Notes under the pieces: generated by a model
Databases searched by the model: none
Seen by the model: the letters and a program-made list of their open reading frames with translations, nothing else
Told to the model about the DNA's origin: nothing
Part shown: in pieces, positions 60,167 through 64,000 of the stretch
How the letters are laid out: every line of letters starts with the position of its first letter
Numbering within the stretch: the stretch's first letter is position 1
Source of the DNA: Acidobacteria bacterium UBA2990
Lineage (GTDB): Bacteria; Acidobacteriota; Vicinamibacteria; Vicinamibacterales; UBA8438
Length of the DNA: 64,000 bases
Direction: 5' to 3'
NCBI GenBank assembly: GCA_002347025.1
Contig: DEAE01000010.1
Location: 77,707-141,706, forward strand
Made by a program: the position numbers and the translations under genes

Positions 60167-61762
60167 GTGGTTATCCCTGAAGTAGTGAGTGCAAAAACGA
60201 CCCGCTGGCCTCGCTTGCTGATCTATACCCACCGCTGGTTGGGAATCGCTGGTAGTGCGTTGTTCCTATCCTGGTTTGTGTCTGGCATCGTTCTCATGTA
60301 TGCCGGCATGCCTGCACTTTCGAATGGCGAGCGTCTGACCCGCTCTCCTCAGCTTGATCTTTCAACAGCACGTGTAGACATCAGTCAAGCAGCAGTCCGT
60401 GCCGGGTTTATGCCTAGGCGGATCGTGGTTGGCATGCATCAAACAAGACCTGTGTATCGGTTGGCTGGTGGTGGCGGATGGGCTACGGTGTACGCAGACA
60501 CTGGAGAAATGGCCGCTGCGCTAAGTCCCGAGTCGGCGGTCGGTGTTGTACGGACATTCATGCCTGAGCATGCCCAGACGATGACCTATGATGTTCGTCT
60601 AACTGAGCCTGACCAGTGGACGTTACAGAGCGGGACTTTTTTTCCGTTGCATCGGGTGCGTGTGAACGACGGCCGTAAGACGATGGTCTATGTGTCTGAC
60701 CGGACGCTTGAACCGGTGATGGTGACTACAGCCCGGTCTCGCCGGTTAGCCTACGCGGGTGCCGTCCTCCACTGGTTATATTTCACGCCGCTGCGGTCCC
60801 AGACCGTCCTGTGGTCGAATCTTGTTATTTGGGTGTCCATCCTTGGGTGTGTGCTATGTCTCTCTGGTCTGTGCTGGGGGCTGTGGCGCCTGTCGTTCGC
60901 GGCAGTCTATCGATTGCGAACTGGCACCTCGTATTCCCCCTACGCTGGTTTCATGCGCTGGCATCATTATGGTGGCTTGTTCTTCGGGGTGTTTAGTTTT
61001 ACGTGGGTGTTCAGCGGTGGTTTGTCGATGGACCCATGGGATTGGCACTCAGGTACCAGTCAGACGCCGTTGCAGCGCGACGGGGTTATGGGCGGTTCGC
61101 CTCGCCTCGGACCGCTGCAGGTGAGACAACTTCAGGCTGGACTCTCGATTTTGGCGGATGAATTCGAACCGAAGGAGCTTGAGGTAGTGTGGTTTTCTGA
61201 TGAGGTATATCTCTGGGCACGTGATCCACGGTTTGGACCGGATGAGTCCATCCAGCTCCCGAGGACCTTGGCGAGTCTATCGACACAGGTTGAGGATCAG
61301 CGATTGGTGTCGATCGACCACCCGGAGCGTGGTACTTTCACACGTTTTGAGGCTCGTGAGATCGAGCGGGTTGCCCAGGCGGCTATGCCTGGGTCAGGGA
61401 TTGTGGATGCGCAATGGCTACGTGCCTATGATGCTTACTACTACGACGGCGACCGGCGTCTCCGGTTGCCTGTGTTGCGCGTGCGTTACGACGATCCCGA
61501 GGAGACGTGGCTCTATTTCGACCCCTATCGTGGCGTCATTGCGAGGAAAGAGGACCGGTTAACGCGTCTCAACCGCTGGTTGTATCACGGACTGCATAGC
61601 CTCGACTTTCCGTTCTTGTATTACCGACGGCCACTCTGGGACATTGTGGTAATCCTACTGAGTCTTGGAGGCATCTTGGTTAGTGTTACCTCTGTGCCAC
61701 AGGGGTGGCGAAGACTCCGTCGGCATGCGGTCCGATTGGCCAATGGAGGAGGTCGCTCGTAG
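60167..61762 (+). CDS. PepSY-associated transmembrane protein
   Basis: 531 residues from GTG 60167 (GTG 60185 is an alternative). Transmembrane helices are seen near the start (LGIAGSALFLSWFVSGIVLM), twice in the centre (SNLVIWVSILGCVLCLSGLC and YGGLFFGVFSFTWVFSGGLS) and at the end (IVVILLSLGGILVSVTSV), with two PepSY-like periplasmic domains between (ISQAAVRAGFMPRRIVVGMH, and REIERVAQAAMPGSGIVDAQ). This is the PiuB/DUF4857-like layout of proteins tied to iron uptake or flavin/haem electron transfer across the membrane. His residues in RWLGIAGSALF and FMRWHHYGGL may be haem ligands (inference). Confidence 0.85.
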   Translation: MVIPEVVSAKTTRWPRLLIYTHRWLGIAGSALFLSWFVSGIVLMYAGMPALSNGERLTRSPQLDLSTARVDISQAAVRAGFMPRRIVVGMHQTRPVYRLAGGGGWATVYADTGEMAAALSPESAVGVVRTFMPEHAQTMTYDVRLTEPDQWTLQSGTFFPLHRVRVNDGRKTMVYVSDRTLEPVMVTTARSRRLAYAGAVLHWLYFTPLRSQTVLWSNLVIWVSILGCVLCLSGLCWGLWRLSFAAVYRLRTGTSYSPYAGFMRWHHYGGLFFGVFSFTWVFSGGLSMDPWDWHSGTSQTPLQRDGVMGGSPRLGPLQVRQLQAGLSILADEFEPKELEVVWFSDEVYLWARDPRFGPDESIQLPRTLASLSTQVEDQRLVSIDHPERGTFTRFEAREIERVAQAAMPGSGIVDAQWLRAYDAYYYDGDRRLRLPVLRVRYDDPEETWLYFDPYRGVIARKEDRLTRLNRWLYHGLHSLDFPFLYYRRPLWDIVVILLSLGGILVSVTSVPQGWRRLRRHAVRLANGGGRS

Positions 61763-61948
61763 GTTGAAGAACCGGTTCCTTGACGTTCCGTTGGTCGCGG
61801 GGGTACACTTCGCGTCACCGCGCTGCTGTGCGTCGTGGAAGTGGACTGGAAACTAACCTTGTGGTTCTGTTTTCGGTGTGGTTGGGGATTGTAGGGAAGT
61901 TGTGAGGATTGTAGGGGTTGGTGTGTTGGTAGGAGGGAGTCTCAGCGC

Positions 61949-62473
61949 ATGATACGGGCTCTGTTTGAATGGGTTGATGCGATGCCGGGTAGCATAGCGT
62001 GGCGTGAGTCACTCAATGGCTATGTCTATCTATTGACCCTGCACGTAGTCAGCATGGGCGTGGTTGCTGGCATCATAAGTTACTGGGACATGCGTTTGGC
62101 TGGGATGGCGCTCAAGTGGATTCCAGTGTCGAAAGTTAAGTCGGCGTTGTTTCCGTGGCTGTATGGTGGTGTGTTGGTCAACGCAGGCACCGGGTTTCTC
62201 ATGCTCTATAGCCAGCCCATGCGGTACTATCCGAATTTTTGGTTTTGGTTCAAGATGGGCATGCTGGTGATCTTGGCCGCGAATGCCGCCTACTTTCACC
62301 TTAGTATCGAGAAGACCGTGGAGGATTGGGAGGATGATCCGGTGGCACCCTTGAAGGCGAGGTTGGCAGGGTATGTGTCCCTCGCGTTTTGGGTTGGTGT
62401 GATTGTTACCGGACGTATGACAGCTTACAGCGGTCTGGTGCCACAATGGTGGTTGGACCTTGGGTTAGGATAA
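61949..62473 (+). CDS. Four-helix membrane protein, first of a related pair
   Basis: 174 residues, with hydrophobic helices in LTLHVVSMGVVAGIISYWDM, LYGGVLVNAGTGFLMLYSQP, WFKMGMLVILAANAAYFHLS and GYVSLAFWVGVIVTGRMTAY. A His in the first helix (LHVVS) and another after the third (YFHLS) could bind haem. I believe it belongs to the DUF6644-type family, known only as predicted membrane proteins. GGAGGG stands 12 bases before the ATG. The next gene, six bases downstream, is a relative with the same helix plan, so the pair probably forms one complex. Confidence 0.75.
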   Translation: MIRALFEWVDAMPGSIAWRESLNGYVYLLTLHVVSMGVVAGIISYWDMRLAGMALKWIPVSKVKSALFPWLYGGVLVNAGTGFLMLYSQPMRYYPNFWFWFKMGMLVILAANAAYFHLSIEKTVEDWEDDPVAPLKARLAGYVSLAFWVGVIVTGRMTAYSGLVPQWWLDLGLG

Positions 62474-62479
62474 AGGCTC

Positions 62480-62956
62480 ATGTTATTGCCGTTCTTCCAG
62501 TGGATGCAGGACTTGGCGTTTAGCGCCTACTTTCTCAATTCTGTTTGGCCTACGCCAATCGTTCAGTGTATTCATCTGGTGTCGGTTGCCGTGTTCGCCG
62601 GCGCTGTGCTCTTGGTGGATCTCCGTCTGCTTGGGACGGGACTGACAATGGCCACGATCCCGCAGGTGGCTCGAGCCGCTCAGCCTTGGCTCGTGTGGAG
62701 CTTTGTTGTGCTGGTGATGACCGGAATTCCTCAGATGGCCTCTACTGCGACGAAACAGTACTACAGCCCGTTTTTTTGGTGGAAAATGCAAGCGGTGTTG
62801 CTGGGTCTCGTGGTAACCTTTCTCATCCGACGACATATTGCCTCGAAAGAGGAAGGGTATTATGGGCCGGTGTGGCCGAAGGTAGTTGGAGTAACCTCGA
62901 TAGCGCTCTGGACGAGCGTCACAATCGGGGCACGGTTGATTGGGTTGCTCTCGTAG
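62480..62956 (+). CDS. Four-helix membrane protein, second of a related pair
   Basis: 158 residues, same plan as the preceding gene: QCIHLVSVAVFAGAVLLVDL corresponds to LTLHVVSMGVVAGIISYWDM, VWSFVVLVMTGIPQMAST to the second helix and FFWWKMQAVLLGLVVTFLIR to WFWFKMGMLVILAANAAYFH. The conserved His in the first helix (IHLVS versus LHVVS) and the Lys-Met before the third helix are shared. Start ATG 62480 with AAGG ahead. Probably a subunit of an inner-membrane complex with its neighbour; function unknown. Confidence 0.75.
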   Translation: MLLPFFQWMQDLAFSAYFLNSVWPTPIVQCIHLVSVAVFAGAVLLVDLRLLGTGLTMATIPQVARAAQPWLVWSFVVLVMTGIPQMASTATKQYYSPFFWWKMQAVLLGLVVTFLIRRHIASKEEGYYGPVWPKVVGVTSIALWTSVTIGARLIGLLS

Positions 62957-63045
62957 AGGTAGTAAATAAGTGGTGTGTTCGGCACTGTGTGCAAACAGGG
63001 TCGCGCCAGTCAAACGCGCGGGTTGCGTGTAAGGAGAGATAGCAA

Positions 63046-63936
63046 ATGCGAAATCGGGTCAGAACCACAATGATTGCCGGTTTGACGGCTGCCATCCTGG
63101 CATTTGGCATGTCGTTCGCTGTGCAACCGGTTGAAGGACAAGATGGCTATATGGCACCACGGACTGCCGACGGTAAACCTGATCTCAATGGTATCTGGCA
63201 GGCCATCGGCAGCGCGCATTGGAACATCGAACCGCATGCGGCTTCGTTTGGACCGGTGGTCGAGATGGCCGCTCACGGTGCCATCCCTGGTGGCCTTGGG
63301 ATTGTTGAGGGTGGCGAAATCCCCTACCGCCCAGAAGCGCGTGCCCAGCAGCAGGAGAATCTGCAGTATTGGCTCGAGCGTGATCCGGCGGTCAAGTGTT
63401 ATATGCCAGGCGTGCCGAGGGCTACTTATATGCCGTATCCCTTCCAGTTGGTGCAAACACCCGAGTATGTGCTGCTTGCCTACGAATTCGCAAGCTCCAG
63501 TCGGATTGTCTACATGGATCGTCCTGATTTCGAGGCGCCGGTTGATTCCTGGATGGGACATAACATCGGTCGTTGGGATGGGGAGACGCTGGTCATCGAC
63601 GTGACCGCACAAATGCCGGATACTTGGCTTGATAGGTCTGGTAATCACCACAGCAGCGCGCTGCACGTGGAGGAGCGGTATACGGCACTGAGTGAAAACC
63701 ACATCATGTATGAGGCAACCATCACAGATCCAGAGACCTATACTCGGCCTTGGACCATCAAGTTGCCCCTGTACCGGCGTATAGATGAGAACATGCAGCT
63801 GCTCGAGTACAAATGCGTCGAGTTTGCTGAGGAACTGATGTATGGCCACCTTCGGAAGGATCCGGACCTGACCCCGACCTACCGTGCCAGTGGTTATGGT
63901 TCAGACCGCCAGGTCGTTCTTGAACCGCCACAATAG
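63046..63936 (+). CDS. Exported protein of unknown function (acidobacterial type)
   Basis: 296 residues with a signal peptide (MIAGLTAAILAFGMSFA). It has the pattern of a widespread unnamed family in Acidobacteria and some Proteobacteria: TADGKPDLNGIWQA, then CYMPGVPRATYMPYPFQLVQ, MGHNIGRWDGETLVIDVTAQ, TWLDRSGNHHSSALHVEERY and YEATITDPETYTRPWTIKLP. A beta-rich fold is likely; no catalytic site is obvious. AAGGAGAG precedes ATG 63046. The two membrane protein genes lie just upstream, and a hairpin follows the stop. Confidence 0.82.
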   Translation: MRNRVRTTMIAGLTAAILAFGMSFAVQPVEGQDGYMAPRTADGKPDLNGIWQAIGSAHWNIEPHAASFGPVVEMAAHGAIPGGLGIVEGGEIPYRPEARAQQQENLQYWLERDPAVKCYMPGVPRATYMPYPFQLVQTPEYVLLAYEFASSSRIVYMDRPDFEAPVDSWMGHNIGRWDGETLVIDVTAQMPDTWLDRSGNHHSSALHVEERYTALSENHIMYEATITDPETYTRPWTIKLPLYRRIDENMQLLEYKCVEFAEELMYGHLRKDPDLTPTYRASGYGSDRQVVLEPPQ

Positions 63937-63950
63937 TCTGGTGTGAGTGT

Positions 63951-63986
63951 GGTGTCCTGCTGCTGCACTGGCGGTCGTAGGACACC
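63951..63986 (+). terminator. Candidate hairpin terminator at the right edge
   Basis: GGTGTCCT (63951-63958) and AGGACACC (63979-63986) form eight perfect pairs around a 20-base loop, 15 bases after the stop of the last gene. No U tract. Confidence 0.5.
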
Positions 63987-64000
63987 CGCTTTCGGTGCTT

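Noticed and set aside
61770..61779. Perfect palindrome GAACCGGTTC shortly after the PepSY gene
   Set aside because: Too short and without loop or U tract to be called a terminator, and no regulator is linked to it.

Overview
The window carries about 48 protein genes and two tRNA genes and reads as a piece of a diderm, aerobic, heterotrophic bacterium. My best guess is Acidobacteriota close to Vicinamibacteria. That is an inference from the gene mix: ETF plus ETF:quinone oxidoreductase, LptE, BshC, PEGA and Ser/Thr kinase proteins, secreted PQQ beta-propellers, DUF2911, a cytochrome c/copper monooxygenase fusion and Tat-exported amidases. No 16S rRNA or other decisive marker is present.

Left part, 1-37 kb: housekeeping. 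An electron-transfer flavoprotein operon (etfB cut by the window edge, etfA, ETF-QO) runs into a DUF374 acyltransferase and a histone-deacetylase-like gene. Then come leuS, lptE and holA; leftward rpsT, an S4 RNA-binding protein, alaS, recX, ilvE and a Ser/Thr kinase; rsmE convergent with prmA; a leftward hrcA-grpE-dnaJ block without dnaK; xdhC, a parvulin lipoprotein and bshC. A large pseudokinase/PEGA membrane protein overlaps carA and leads into carB. mazG, a DUF1844 gene, a beta-lactamase-fold (PhnP-like) hydrolase, ribF and cysS follow.

Middle, 37.2-38.8 kb: tRNA-Gly(GCC) and tRNA-Cys(GCA) follow cysS. About 460 bases past tRNA-Cys lies a decayed 39-base copy of its 3' half, the mark of an old tRNA-targeted integration. 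This stretch is gene-poor, A+T-rich towards its right end, and ends at a small Xre-type regulator.

Right part, 38.8-64 kb: an envelope and periplasm-oriented accessory region, mostly single-gene units with signal peptides and hairpin terminators. It encodes a matrixin-like protease, a cytochrome c/PHM-type copper monooxygenase, a secreted HpcH/HpaI aldolase-like protein, a PQQ dehydrogenase with its own strong promoter and terminator, a sialidase-like propeller, a Tat amidase, a second PQQ-like propeller, a 1-Cys peroxiredoxin, YajQ, an NHL propeller, a secreted cyclase, a haem lipoprotein, a PepSY membrane protein and two related four-helix membrane proteins. Embedded here is a compact fatty-acid desaturase / intramembrane sensor kinase / OmpR-type regulator operon, the best candidate for a self-contained sensory system (membrane-state control of unsaturation).

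Some housekeeping genes (rsmE, hrcA, the parvulin gene, perhaps the kinase) have a -10 hexamer 6-10 bases before the start codon, which suggests leaderless mRNAs beside conventional Shine-Dalgarno genes.
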